Shown here piece by piece: positions 8,537 through 17,360 of a stretch of 35,743 nt of DNA. Below the pieces are notes generated by a model that saw only the letters and a list, made by a program, of their open reading frames with translations, did no database searches and had not been told where the DNA came from. Numbering within the stretch: the stretch's first letter is position 1; each line of letters begins with the position of its first letter. Source of the DNA: an uncultured Lentisphaeria bacterium (GTDB lineage: Bacteria > Verrucomicrobiota > Lentisphaeria > JABSQK01 > CAJWLW01); contig CAJWLW010000015.1 in assembly GCA_913042885.1 (NCBI GenBank), positions 1 to 35,743 on the forward strand, in the 5' to 3' direction. The translations under genes were made by a program, and so were the position numbers.

Positions 8537-9856
8537 ATGTTACAGGCGGGCTTCGCCAAGTGTGCCATTACACCGCCGCCCGGCCTCCGCATGGGGGGAT
8601 ACCGGCGGCGGCGTGAACCGGCCAGCGGTGTCCATGATCCGTTGACGGCAAACTGCCTGGTGGTGAGCGATGGACAGCAGCGCGTGGCGTTTGTGGTCCT
8701 CGATCTGATCAGCCTTTTTGCGGACACGGTGGCGGCGATCAAGACTGCGGTGGCCGAGGCCACGGGCATGGATGCGGCGCAGTGTCTGGTAACCTGCACC
8801 CACACGCATTCCGGTCCCGACACCATTTTTCTCTCGGGCGGCGGCGAGGCCGTCACTGCCTGGTGCCGGGGACTGCCCCGCACCGTCGCTGCCCTGGTGC
8901 AGCAGGCGATCGCGGTGCAGCGGCCAGTCCAGGTATCCGTTTCCCGGTGTGCAATCGACGACGTCGCCTGGAACCGGCGTCTGCTCATGCGGGACGGAAC
9001 GGTCCGGTTGAACCTCGAAGCGGTAAATCCGGCAGAGATAAAGGCACGAGGACCGGTGGACCCGACAGCGACGATCGTTGTCTTTGAAGACGGCGAGACT
9101 GTCGTCGGCATGCTGGTGAATTTTACCTTGCATCCCGCCGTTCTGGGTGAAGAGAATCTGATGTATTCGCGGGACTTCCCCGGGGTGGCTGTCGATGCTA
9201 TTCGCAACCGGCATCCGGACCAGCCACAGGTGTTGTTCCTCAACGGTGCATTTGGCGACATCAATCACGTGAAGACCCCCGGGGAATGGATCGCAACCTT
9301 TGCCGAGGCGGAGCGGATCGGAAACAGGATCGCGGAGGCGGTAGTGCCCGCGATCGGCCGCCGGTGCCGGGTTGCTGCCGAGCCGCTCAGCGTCACCAGG
9401 AAGATGGTTGCGCTCGAGAGGAGGCCGGCGCCGTTTGCCGACATCGAAGCGGCAAACCGTGAGATCGAGCGGTTGACCGATGCGCTGCGGGAGGCACCGG
9501 CGCCGGAAGCTGCCGCACTGCGCTATGAATTGTCATTTGCCGAAGAAACCCGTGATGTGATGATGGCAAACGACGCGTGCGTGGCGGAGATTCAGGTGAT
9601 CAGGATGGGCGGGATCGAAGTGATTGGCGTCCCCGGTGAGTTGTTCGTCGAGGACGGCCTGGACTTGAAGCGGGCAGACCCGCAGCGGCATTCACTGATC
9701 GCCGGAAACGCCAACGGCTATATTGGGTACCTGCCGCTGGCCCGATCATTCGCCGAGGGTGCGTACGAGACACGATTTGGCCGGACCAGCTGTCTGGTGC
9801 CGGAAGCCGGCAGCATCGTTGTCGATGAAATCAACAGACTGAGGGGACTGAAATGA
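8537..9856 (+). CDS. Short neutral/alkaline ceramidase-like amidase
   Basis: The 439-residue product matches the N-terminal catalytic domain of neutral/alkaline ceramidases (PF04734). It opens with the typical MLQAGFAKCAITPP, has the zinc-site string CTHTHSGPD (H89, H91), and carries LHPAVLG and NGAFGDINH further on. Classic enzymes hydrolyse the amide bond of ceramide, are 640-750 residues long, are exported, and carry an Ig-like C-terminal domain. This one is short and lacks both signal peptide and C-terminal domain, like many PVC homologues of unproved substrate. I chose the ATG 11 nt after GGAGG rather than an in-frame GTG 27 nt earlier. The last codons overlap the next gene (ATGA). Confidence 0.8.
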   Translation: MLQAGFAKCAITPPPGLRMGGYRRRREPASGVHDPLTANCLVVSDGQQRVAFVVLDLISLFADTVAAIKTAVAEATGMDAAQCLVTCTHTHSGPDTIFLSGGGEAVTAWCRGLPRTVAALVQQAIAVQRPVQVSVSRCAIDDVAWNRRLLMRDGTVRLNLEAVNPAEIKARGPVDPTATIVVFEDGETVVGMLVNFTLHPAVLGEENLMYSRDFPGVAVDAIRNRHPDQPQVLFLNGAFGDINHVKTPGEWIATFAEAERIGNRIAEAVVPAIGRRCRVAAEPLSVTRKMVALERRPAPFADIEAANREIERLTDALREAPAPEAAALRYELSFAEETRDVMMANDACVAEIQVIRMGGIEVIGVPGELFVEDGLDLKRADPQRHSLIAGNANGYIGYLPLARSFAEGAYETRFGRTSCLVPEAGSIVVDEINRLRGLK

Positions 9857-10839
9857 CCATTCGGTGGGGCGTAATTGGAGCGACGGGGTTCGCCGGGAAA
9901 CGGCCGCTGCCAGGCCTGGCGAAGGCAGGGAACTGCCAACTTCATGCGGTCTTAAATCACAACACCGATGCCGGTGAGGTGGCCCGGGAATTTGCTGCAG
10001 CCGTCGTCTACGACGAGCAGGAAGCGCTGCTGGCAGACCCGGACGTCGACGCGGTTTACATCTGTACGCCGGTCTTTCTGCACGCCGCGCATACCGTCGC
10101 TGCTGCCGACGCCGGGAAACATGTCCTGGTGGAAAAACCGATGGCCTTGACGATTGACGAATGCCGGCAGATGACCGATGCGTGCAAGGGCAATGATGTC
10201 AAGCTGCAGATTGGATTTATGCGGCGGTTTCATCCGTATCACCGGAAGATCAAGGAAATGGTCGACGCCGGCGTGCTCGGCCGGATCGTCCGGGCCCGGG
10301 TTCAGACGCACCTGTGGTATCCCGGGACGCCGGACGCCTGGCGGCTGAAGCAGGAGACCGGCGGCGGCGGTGCGTTCATGGATGTGGGGTCGCATTGTCT
10401 GGACCTGCTCGAGTTCTTTCTGGGCGAGGTGCAGTCGGTGACCGGTCTCACCGGCAACGTCGTCTTCGACTATGCGGTCGAAGATACCGCGGTTGTGCTG
10501 TTACGTTTTGCAGCCGGTGCCATAGGAGTGATCGAGGCCTCTTTTGCCGTCCCGTTCACTGACAATGCGATTGAAATTCACGGGACCGAGGGAACGCTGC
10601 GGGCACGGCGAACTGCCGGCCCGTTTACAGATCCGGAACTCGTACTGACAAACACCGACGGGACAACGCCGATTGCAGTCGACAACGACAAGGACCAGTA
10701 TCAGGGGCAGTTCGAGTCTTTCGCCGAGGCAATCATTGAGGACCGCCAGCCTGCGGTTGACGGTGCGGCCGGCATGCGAAACCTGGCACGCATCCTCGAG
10801 ATCTACCAGGTTGCTGACCGTTGCGATGCGCACGGCTGA
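9853..10839 (+). CDS. Gfo/Idh/MocA family NAD(P)-dependent oxidoreductase
   Basis: This 328-residue sugar dehydrogenase-like protein has an N-terminal Rossmann fold beginning IRWGVIGATGFAG. The EKP catalytic-lysine motif is at residues 94-96 (VLVEKPMAL), and GGGAFMDVGSHCLDLL supplies the Asp/His pair of the C-terminal sheet domain. Family members oxidise or reduce hydroxyls of sugars or inositols, or run redox-assisted glycoside cleavage. Its ATGA overlap with the ceramidase-like gene and 9-nt gap to the next gene show co-expression. It could supply the keto-sugar for the DegT aminotransferase two genes upstream. The substrate is not readable from the sequence. Confidence 0.9.
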   Translation: MTIRWGVIGATGFAGKRPLPGLAKAGNCQLHAVLNHNTDAGEVAREFAAAVVYDEQEALLADPDVDAVYICTPVFLHAAHTVAAADAGKHVLVEKPMALTIDECRQMTDACKGNDVKLQIGFMRRFHPYHRKIKEMVDAGVLGRIVRARVQTHLWYPGTPDAWRLKQETGGGGAFMDVGSHCLDLLEFFLGEVQSVTGLTGNVVFDYAVEDTAVVLLRFAAGAIGVIEASFAVPFTDNAIEIHGTEGTLRARRTAGPFTDPELVLTNTDGTTPIAVDNDKDQYQGQFESFAEAIIEDRQPAVDGAAGMRNLARILEIYQVADRCDAHG

Positions 10840-10848
10840 CGGGAGACG

Positions 10849-12921
10849 ATGAGATCGCAAGCGGACAACTACCGGGCCATCAGTTGGTGGCTGAAATGGG
10901 AAGACATCAACTGGCCGGACCAGGACGTCGCCGACCGGATCCTCCGGCGGGCCGACGCCGCGGCCGACGCCGGCGTTAACCTGGCGATAATCTTCGGCAC
11001 CCATTTTCGCTGGGACTTCCTGCCGTTGTGGTCGCGGCTGCACGAGCTGTTTGCCTTTACTGCCGACGCCCTTCACCAGCGCCGGATCAAGCTCTTCGAC
11101 CATCATTCTGCGGTGCTGACGCATCGACCGAGAAACCCCGATGACGCAAGGCGCCTCGACGAGCACATGCGGCATCATGTGCTTTCGTATCCATCCCTCG
11201 AGGCCGCTGCCGAAATGTGCTTTGAAGGCCAGCGGCTGAACGACTGGCGGATGATCGATATCGAGACCGGCGAGCCAACGTACAACGAACGCTGGTGCTG
11301 CGAGCAATTCTGCATGAACAACCCCGATTTCCGTCGCGCGTATCAGGCCTATGTCCGCCGGCTTATCGATGAAACCGGGATCGACGGCCTGATGAGCGAC
11401 GATGCGATCTACAACATGCGATGGCTGGCGTGCGGCTGCCGGTGGTGCCGGGATCGATTCCGCCGCGACTATGGCCACGAGCTGCCGCCGACTACCGACA
11501 TGGGTTTCTGGGGCAACCGGGACTCGGAGGCGTTCAAGGACTGGATCGAGATGCGGTTCCGCAGTGCCGCGGATTTTCTCGGCTGCGTCAGGGAAGCAAC
11601 TACTCCCGACTTTCCCCTGAGCAGTTGCTGCTCCGGCAGCGTTTCACAAAAGCGGATCGGGACGGCAATGACCGCCCAGGAGTTCATCAAGAGCTGTAAT
11701 GTGATTATGCTGGAGATGTGCTGGCGTGTACCCGAAGCCGATGGCACCTGGAACCGGCGTGTCTCCCAGCTGGGGCTGCACCTGTCCATTACCCGCGATG
11801 CCGGGGCGAAATGCATCGGGCTGGGCTACGGTTTTTTCAAGGATCCGGCGTTTTTTGTCTGGGCGGTCAACAAGTTCCTGGGGTCGGATTGCTGGTTCAG
11901 CACGATCAAGGACCACCTGGGCCTGCCGGTCTCGCAACAGCAGGAACTGCCGGACGAACCCGAGCTGATCAAGGAAGCATATTGCTGGGAGCGCGATCAT
12001 GCATCCCTTTTCGGCGGTGAGCCGGTGGCGAATACGGCGGTGTTTTTTTCCCGATCGACCCGTGACTTCTATGGTCAGGCATCGGAGAAGGACTACACCG
12101 ACGACTACTCAATCACCTGCCACGAGTTGATTCGCGGCGGCATTGACTTCGAAGTGGTCACGTCGATGCCGGAGCCGGGCCGCCGGCCGCTGCTGGTGTT
12201 GAGCAGCGTCATCTGCCTGAGTGAGGAGGAGCGCCGCCGGCTCGATGCCTTTTTGGAGGCGGGCGGCATCGTGATTGCCACTGGCCCGGTGGGACTGCGA
12301 GACGAGCGGGCGCGGCCGTCCGCCGACCCGTGGCTCGGCGGTTATGATATTGACGCGGCCATGGCGGAGCCCGAGCGGGCGCCTGGATTTCCGCCGTTTA
12401 CGCAAGCTGAACCGGCGGCGCCGCCGAACTGCACCGGCCGCTACCGCGGTCAGTTGGTCGCCGGCGACGAATGGGTCCGGGTCGTAACCGGCAAAGGGGT
12501 GTTGCTGTGGTCTCCCGGGCGCGTTCAGACCGACGCGGCAGCCCTTGCCCTGCCGGCAACGGTTGCGGAGTGCCTGCCACCGGAGGACGTACAAATAGAG
12601 CGCCGGCCCGACGGCTGGTTCCTGTGCCGGTTTCGGCAAGGCGACCGTCTGCTGATCCATGGCATTCCGGGCCAGGTCAAGCCGGCATTGCATCCGACGT
12701 TGAAGATGCAGGGCAGCAATGTAAGGGTCGTCGAACGCATCGACTTCGACGAGCCGTCACCACCGGAACTGTCGCTTCGCCTGGCCGCGGACTGCGCTTC
12801 GGCGGTACTGCACAGTCCCGACCTCGCGGCCCCGAGGGCATGCACCCAATACAGCGACGGTGCGTTGTCCGTAGACCTTGGCGGTGTAAGGCGTTACTTT
12901 GTGTTGGAGTTGAGCACTTGA
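10849..12921 (+). CDS. GH42/GHL6-like putative glycoside hydrolase
   Basis: This 690-residue cytosolic-looking protein has a TIM barrel in its first half. RRLIDETGIDGLMSDDAIYN supplies a strand-end acidic pair, followed by the cysteine cluster C195-G-C197-R-W-C200, a signature shared with hypothetical GHL6-type hydrolases where it may bind zinc. From about residue 395, TAVFFSRSTRDFYG to LDAFLEAGGIVIATGP looks like a class I amidotransferase-fold domain, as in the trimerisation domain of GH42 beta-galactosidases. A beta-rich C-terminus follows. A GGGAG box lies only 3 nt before the ATG, which is close. The activity may be exo-galactosidase or fucosidase-like, but this is family-level only. Confidence 0.7.
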   Translation: MRSQADNYRAISWWLKWEDINWPDQDVADRILRRADAAADAGVNLAIIFGTHFRWDFLPLWSRLHELFAFTADALHQRRIKLFDHHSAVLTHRPRNPDDARRLDEHMRHHVLSYPSLEAAAEMCFEGQRLNDWRMIDIETGEPTYNERWCCEQFCMNNPDFRRAYQAYVRRLIDETGIDGLMSDDAIYNMRWLACGCRWCRDRFRRDYGHELPPTTDMGFWGNRDSEAFKDWIEMRFRSAADFLGCVREATTPDFPLSSCCSGSVSQKRIGTAMTAQEFIKSCNVIMLEMCWRVPEADGTWNRRVSQLGLHLSITRDAGAKCIGLGYGFFKDPAFFVWAVNKFLGSDCWFSTIKDHLGLPVSQQQELPDEPELIKEAYCWERDHASLFGGEPVANTAVFFSRSTRDFYGQASEKDYTDDYSITCHELIRGGIDFEVVTSMPEPGRRPLLVLSSVICLSEEERRRLDAFLEAGGIVIATGPVGLRDERARPSADPWLGGYDIDAAMAEPERAPGFPPFTQAEPAAPPNCTGRYRGQLVAGDEWVRVVTGKGVLLWSPGRVQTDAAALALPATVAECLPPEDVQIERRPDGWFLCRFRQGDRLLIHGIPGQVKPALHPTLKMQGSNVRVVERIDFDEPSPPELSLRLAADCASAVLHSPDLAAPRACTQYSDGALSVDLGGVRRYFVLELST

Positions 12922-12941
12922 GGAACACTGAGAACGGGGCC

Positions 12942-13061
12942 ATGGCCGAACGAGTTGAACCGTTGAAAATGCTGCGGGTGGCCGCAGTGGCCATGTGCAG
13001 TGAATTCGGTGAGCCCGGCGGACCTCCGGCGATTTTCCGGCGGTGCAAGCAGTTCGAGTAA
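12942..13061 (+). pseudogene. Possible remnant of a carbon-nitrogen hydrolase gene
   Basis: A 39-codon open frame contains MLRVAAVAMCSEFGEP, which resembles the first strand and turn of nitrilase-superfamily enzymes (typically 'lRVAavqM....Gd...N'). After that the frame becomes GGPPAIFRRC and stops, without the expected helix or the Glu of the catalytic triad. It fills most of a 156-nt gap in an otherwise tightly packed run. The simplest reading is a decayed N-terminal fragment. A small functional peptide or chance similarity cannot be excluded. Confidence 0.3.
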
Positions 13062-13077
13062 GCCAGGAGCATAGGCC

Positions 13078-13926
13078 ATGATTATTGATGTACATACGCA
13101 CCTGTCCACCCGGCAGCAGTGGGGACGGATATTCCTGGAAGTTGTCGAATCCGGGCGCGCCGGACACGGTACACTGGATCTGAATGTAACGCCGGAGCGG
13201 CATTGGGCGGCAATGGAGGAAGCATCGCGGGCTGTCGTGTTCGGCATCAACTCAATCGCATTAGGGATGAACACGCCGAACGACGATATCGCCGCCTATG
13301 CCAACGCGCATCCGGAGAAGATCATTGGGTTCATGTCTGTCGATCCGAACGATCCGGACGCACTGGATGAGATCGATCGATGTGTGCAAGACCTGGGATT
13401 GAAGGGTATCAAGATGAGCCCGGTCTATCAGCATTATCATCCCTGTGCCGAGCATGCCCGGCGTGTCCACGCACGCGCCGAGGAGCTGGGGCTGCCGATC
13501 CTCACGCACGCGGCCTTCCACGTCATCCCGGACACGCCGATGGAGTGGGCGAACCCGCTGCTGTACGATCCGGTTGCACGTGAGTTTCCGGACCTGAAGA
13601 TCATCCTGGCTCATGTCGGCCTGCCCTGGTCCACCGATGCGATGGTGATGATCCGCAAGCATCCGAACGTGTATGCCGACATCTCCGGCGGTGTGCCGCT
13701 GAGGCCGTGGTGGGGCTACCAGGCCCTGGCCGCATGTCACGAAAACAGCGTGATGCACAAGCTCCTGTTCGGCAGTGATTTTCCAATCTGCACGATCCCA
13801 CAGACGATTGCGGCGCTGCGTGACGTCAATCGCTTTGCCCACGGCACGGGCATGCCGCAAGTCCCCGAGGACGAGATTGAAGCGCTCATCCACCGTGACG
13901 CATTGCCGTTACTGGGATTGGCCTAA
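13078..13926 (+). CDS. Amidohydrolase family 2 TIM-barrel metal hydrolase
   Basis: This 282-residue protein begins MIIDVHTHL, with the H6-x-H8 metal motif of PF04909 amidohydrolases. Further ligands are visible as H144 (ILTHAAFH), H179 (IILAHVGLPW) and D234 (LLFGSDFP). K110-G-I-K in the third strand fits the usual 'GiKl.p' segment. The family covers decarboxylases, lactonases and amidases that act on small acids, often sugar lactones in catabolic clusters. An AGGAG box 8 nt upstream fixes the start. The next gene begins 20 nt later. In this context sugar-lactone or uronate-derivative hydrolysis is plausible but unproved. Confidence 0.85.
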   Translation: MIIDVHTHLSTRQQWGRIFLEVVESGRAGHGTLDLNVTPERHWAAMEEASRAVVFGINSIALGMNTPNDDIAAYANAHPEKIIGFMSVDPNDPDALDEIDRCVQDLGLKGIKMSPVYQHYHPCAEHARRVHARAEELGLPILTHAAFHVIPDTPMEWANPLLYDPVAREFPDLKIILAHVGLPWSTDAMVMIRKHPNVYADISGGVPLRPWWGYQALAACHENSVMHKLLFGSDFPICTIPQTIAALRDVNRFAHGTGMPQVPEDEIEALIHRDALPLLGLA

Positions 13927-13946
13927 CAAGCAAACAGAACGCCAGC

Positions 13947-15404
13947 ATGCGTATCCTCTATCTCGACCTGGACAGTATGCGGCCCGATCACCTGGGCTGC
14001 TACGGTTATGCGCGGAATACCTCGCCCAATATCGACGCCATCGCCGCGACCGGGGTCCGGTTCACAGACTGCTATTGTTCGGATGCACCGTGTCTGCCCT
14101 CGCGAACCGCGCTGTTCAGCGGGCGTTTCGGTATTCATACCGGTGTTGTCGGTCATGGCGGCACCGCGGCCGATCTGCCACCGGAGGGAGAATCCAGAGG
14201 GTTCAAAAGCAATCACGGCCGGTCCTCGTGGATGAAGATACTGGCGGATTGCTGCGGGATGCACACCGTGACGATCAGCTCGTTCGCCGAGCGACACTCG
14301 GCCTGGCATTTCCATGCCGGGTTCAATGAAGTCCACAACAGCGGCAAAACGGGCAGGGAGCGCGCCGACGAGGTGACGCCGATCGCCATTGACTGGCTTC
14401 GCCGGCAGGCAAAAAATGATCACTGGTTTCTGCACGTGAATTTCTGGGACGCGCACATGCCATACCGAACCCCGGAAGCTTACGGCAACCCCTTCAGCGG
14501 TGACAATCCGCCGACGTGGCTGACTGGCGAAGCACTCACTGCACAGCGGCAAAGTTACGGTCCGTGCAGCGCCCGGGAGCCCTGGGGATGGAACCTGGAA
14601 AAAGCGGACGCGCAGCCACATTTGCCCGGTGAAATCGCCACCTTGGCGGACTATCGTGCGTGGATTGACGGCTACGACACAGCGGTACGCTATATGGACG
14701 ATCATATCGGCAGGCTCCTCGAGGTACTCGAGGCCGAGGGCGTGCTTGATGACACCGCGATCATTGTCAGCAGCGACCACGGCGAGAACCTGGGCGAGTT
14801 GAATGTCTATGGAAACCACCAGACGGCGGATCTGTGCACCTGCCGCATTCCGCTGATCATTCGCTGGCCGGGCTTGAGCCCCGGTGTCGACGACGCGTTG
14901 CACTATCATGTGGATTTGCCGCCGACCGTTGTTGACTTGCTGGACGGTCCTGTCCCGGCGACCTGGGACGGGGAGAATTTCGCGGCGACGTTGCGCGACC
15001 GGCGCTCGGCCGGCCGTGATTTCCTGGTCCTCAGCCAGTGTGCCTGGTGTTGTCAACGGGCCGTCAGGTTCGAGGGGTGGCTGATGATCAAAACGTATCA
15101 TGACGCTTACATGAACGTGCCGCCGACGATGCTGTTCGATGTCGAGGCCGATCCGCATGAGACTCGTGATTTGGCAGCGGACAAACCGGATATCGTGGCT
15201 CGCGGCGAGAGCTTGCTGGAGCGCTGGCACACGGAAATGATGACCGCCGCCGAGGTCCACACCGATCCGCTGCAGACTGTTTTGGCGGAGGGCGGCCCGT
15301 ATCACACGAAAGGCAAACTCGAGGAATACTGTCGGCGCCTGGAGACGACTGACCGCCATTGGGCCGCTGACAAACTGAGGGAACAGTATAATCGCGGAGC
15401 ATAA
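13947..15404 (+). CDS. Type I sulfatase (first of a tandem pair)
   Basis: This 485-residue alkaline-phosphatase-superfamily enzyme opens with ILYLDLDSMRPDHLGCYGY, containing the two metal Asp residues. The formylglycine motif C49-L-P-S-R53 follows, with the downstream metal site VSSDHGENLGE. Cys-type sulfatases need an FGE/anSME maturase to oxidise Cys to formylglycine; no maturase gene lies in the window. They remove sulfate esters from sugars. There is no signal peptide, which is unusual for bacterial glycan sulfatases and suggests cytosolic desulfation of imported oligosaccharides. No clear ribosome-binding site precedes the ATG, which may rely on coupling to the upstream gene 20 nt away. 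Its last 17 bases overlap the predicted start of the next sulfatase. Confidence 0.9.
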   Translation: MRILYLDLDSMRPDHLGCYGYARNTSPNIDAIAATGVRFTDCYCSDAPCLPSRTALFSGRFGIHTGVVGHGGTAADLPPEGESRGFKSNHGRSSWMKILADCCGMHTVTISSFAERHSAWHFHAGFNEVHNSGKTGRERADEVTPIAIDWLRRQAKNDHWFLHVNFWDAHMPYRTPEAYGNPFSGDNPPTWLTGEALTAQRQSYGPCSAREPWGWNLEKADAQPHLPGEIATLADYRAWIDGYDTAVRYMDDHIGRLLEVLEAEGVLDDTAIIVSSDHGENLGELNVYGNHQTADLCTCRIPLIIRWPGLSPGVDDALHYHVDLPPTVVDLLDGPVPATWDGENFAATLRDRRSAGRDFLVLSQCAWCCQRAVRFEGWLMIKTYHDAYMNVPPTMLFDVEADPHETRDLAADKPDIVARGESLLERWHTEMMTAAEVHTDPLQTVLAEGGPYHTKGKLEEYCRRLETTDRHWAADKLREQYNRGA

Positions 15405-17028
15405 CAGACCGAACATCATCCTGCTGATGGCGGATCAGATGCGCTTTGACGCAACCGGGGCTGCGGGCTCCGACTGGGCGCGAACACCGAACCTGGACCG
15501 GCTGGCTGCCGAGGGGTGTTTCTTCGAAAACGCCTTCTGCACCAACCCGGTGTGCACGCCGGCGCGGCACAATATCCTCACCGGGCTGCCGCCCCGGTTT
15601 CATGGCTACTGGCGCAACTCGCCGCAGCCTTGGGACAAGGACCTGCCGGTCATGCCTCGACTCCTGTCGCGCGCCGGCTATGTCACCCAGGCGATCGGCC
15701 ACATGGGCTTCCACCCGCAGCGGCACGATCACGGCTTCGGCGGGATGCTGCTCGCCGAGCACGCCGCCAACAATCGGGACGACAACGACTATGCGCTCTA
15801 CCTCAAGGACGTCGGCTTCGGTCATGTCCGGAATATCTTCGGGGTGGCGAACCTGATCCGGTTTCAGCCGCAACGTTCATTGATCCCGGAGGAACATCAT
15901 CTCACGACGTGGATTGCCGACCGGTCCATCGAATTTCTCCGCGACAATCGCGACCGGCCGTTTTTTCTCTGGGCCAGTTGGTTTGCGCCGCATGCGCCGT
16001 TTCAGGTGCCGGACAGTTTCTCACAGGTTCTCGCCGCTGCCCCGATCCCCGATCCGGTACGACGTCTCAGCCCGCTTCCGCCGAAGGCGCAGGCGTACTC
16101 GCAACACGAGGAGGTGATTGGCGCCGAACAATTGCGGCGGTCACGCGAGCTGTACCACAGCGCCGTGTCCCTGATTGACAAGAACATCGGTCGCCTGCTC
16201 GACGAGCTTGAGGCATTGGCGTTGGCTGATGACACGCTGGTGCTTTTCACATCCGACCACGGCGACAACCTTGGTGACCTCGGGTGCTTCAATAAATCAT
16301 TGCCGTATCGCTCATGCTGCCGGATCCCGATGATACTCCGCGTGCCGGGCCGCGTTGCGGCCCGGTCCCGGCACGATGATTTCGTTGATCTGAACGACAT
16401 CCTGCCCACGTTCCTCGACGCCGCCGGTCTGGCGTATCCGGGTGAGGCGGAGCTGCCCGGGGAATCGTTGCTGGCGCATGCCCCGGACAAAGACCGCTCG
16501 GTTCAGTACCTCGAAAACGACTTCGGCCAGCAGCGCTGGATCAGCCTCCAGGACCACCGCTACCAGTATGTGTATTGGTACGGCGGTGGAATCGAGGAAC
16601 TCTATGATCTGCAGCAGGACCCCGGGCAGCAGATCGATCTGATGCTTGCACCACTGACGCCGGCAGCAACAGCGGCGCGGGACCAATTGCGAGCCCGGCT
16701 GACCGGGTACGAGAGCCGTTGGGGGATGCCCGACGGCGTGCAAAACGGCGATCTCACCGTTTTGCCGGAGGCCCGATGGACGGCGGCGCGCCACAACCAT
16801 TTTGAATGCTGGCCGGAGAATTTGCCGGACGACGATGAACGTGCCGCGGTAAGCCCGAACGAATACGAAATCCTGCGAGCGGTGCGTGACGAGCCGCTGA
16901 CGGACCTGGCTCGGCTCGATCTGGATGCGTGGGTCAAGGCGGGCGGCTCGCAGGCGTTCGCCCACCGGTTGCGGACAGAGTCCGCGGCCGACCTGCTTAC
17001 GGAGTACGAGAGACTCTCCCAGGCATAG
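15388..17028 (+). CDS. Type I sulfatase (second of pair), probable non-AUG start
   Basis: From the first ATG (15427) the protein would begin MADQMRFDATG, losing the conserved first strand. Upstream in frame lies RPNIILL, the standard sulfatase opening. The frame is closed by a TGA at 15376-15378, and no ATG, GTG or TTG lies in between. A GAGGG box 6 nt before ATA at 15388 (9 nt before ATC at 15391) suggests a rare AUA or AUC start; an indel error is the alternative. From ATA the protein has 546 residues. The formylglycine motif is C56-T-P-A-R60 and the second metal site is FTSDHGDNLGDLG. The C-terminus includes the usual YQYVYWYGGGIEELYDL. No signal peptide is present. It probably desulfates sugars together with its neighbour. 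Confidence 0.85.
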   Translation: MIAEHNRPNIILLMADQMRFDATGAAGSDWARTPNLDRLAAEGCFFENAFCTNPVCTPARHNILTGLPPRFHGYWRNSPQPWDKDLPVMPRLLSRAGYVTQAIGHMGFHPQRHDHGFGGMLLAEHAANNRDDNDYALYLKDVGFGHVRNIFGVANLIRFQPQRSLIPEEHHLTTWIADRSIEFLRDNRDRPFFLWASWFAPHAPFQVPDSFSQVLAAAPIPDPVRRLSPLPPKAQAYSQHEEVIGAEQLRRSRELYHSAVSLIDKNIGRLLDELEALALADDTLVLFTSDHGDNLGDLGCFNKSLPYRSCCRIPMILRVPGRVAARSRHDDFVDLNDILPTFLDAAGLAYPGEAELPGESLLAHAPDKDRSVQYLENDFGQQRWISLQDHRYQYVYWYGGGIEELYDLQQDPGQQIDLMLAPLTPAATAARDQLRARLTGYESRWGMPDGVQNGDLTVLPEARWTAARHNHFECWPENLPDDDERAAVSPNEYEILRAVRDEPLTDLARLDLDAWVKAGGSQAFAHRLRTESAADLLTEYERLSQA

Positions 17029-17360
17029 CACGGAGGCTGATCCAAATAGACCGATGTGTTTATTCACCCCAACTGTTCTATGACTTGGGGATCGCCTTGA
17101 TTGTCCGAAAATGACCTGTGCGCGAGTCGAAGCCGGCTGCAATGTTACTTGCATCATGAACTTAAAACCGACAGTCAATTCCAAGCTGGCAGGTCTTTGA
17201 GTCCACGATGGTTGGGTCCACCGATGATCGACCCAATCTGGTTTGGCTGGCGGGACGCTGTATAGTACAGCATGCTGAGCATCTAGGCATAGGTTTCGCT
17301 GTAGATCAACGGGGTTGGCCGCTTTGGGATGGGATGGTGGTAAGGGATGGTAGGAAACGG
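17029..17360. other. Intergenic region before the prepilin gene
   Basis: This 332-nt stretch has no convincing gene. It holds the weak terminator-like repeat at 17212-17236, a TATAGT sequence at 17261-17266 that could be a -10 element with no good -35 partner, and a perfect palindrome CAGCATGCTG at 17268-17277 that would overlap the start of transcription. Its base composition is less GC-rich than the flanking genes. Confidence 0.3.
17212..17236 (+). terminator. Possible terminator of the first catabolic run
   Basis: A 7-bp inverted repeat TTGGGTC/GACCCAA with an 11-nt loop lies about 180 nt after the second sulfatase. It is followed by TCTGGTTTGG, which is only mildly T-rich, so Rho-independent termination is uncertain. 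Confidence 0.3.
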
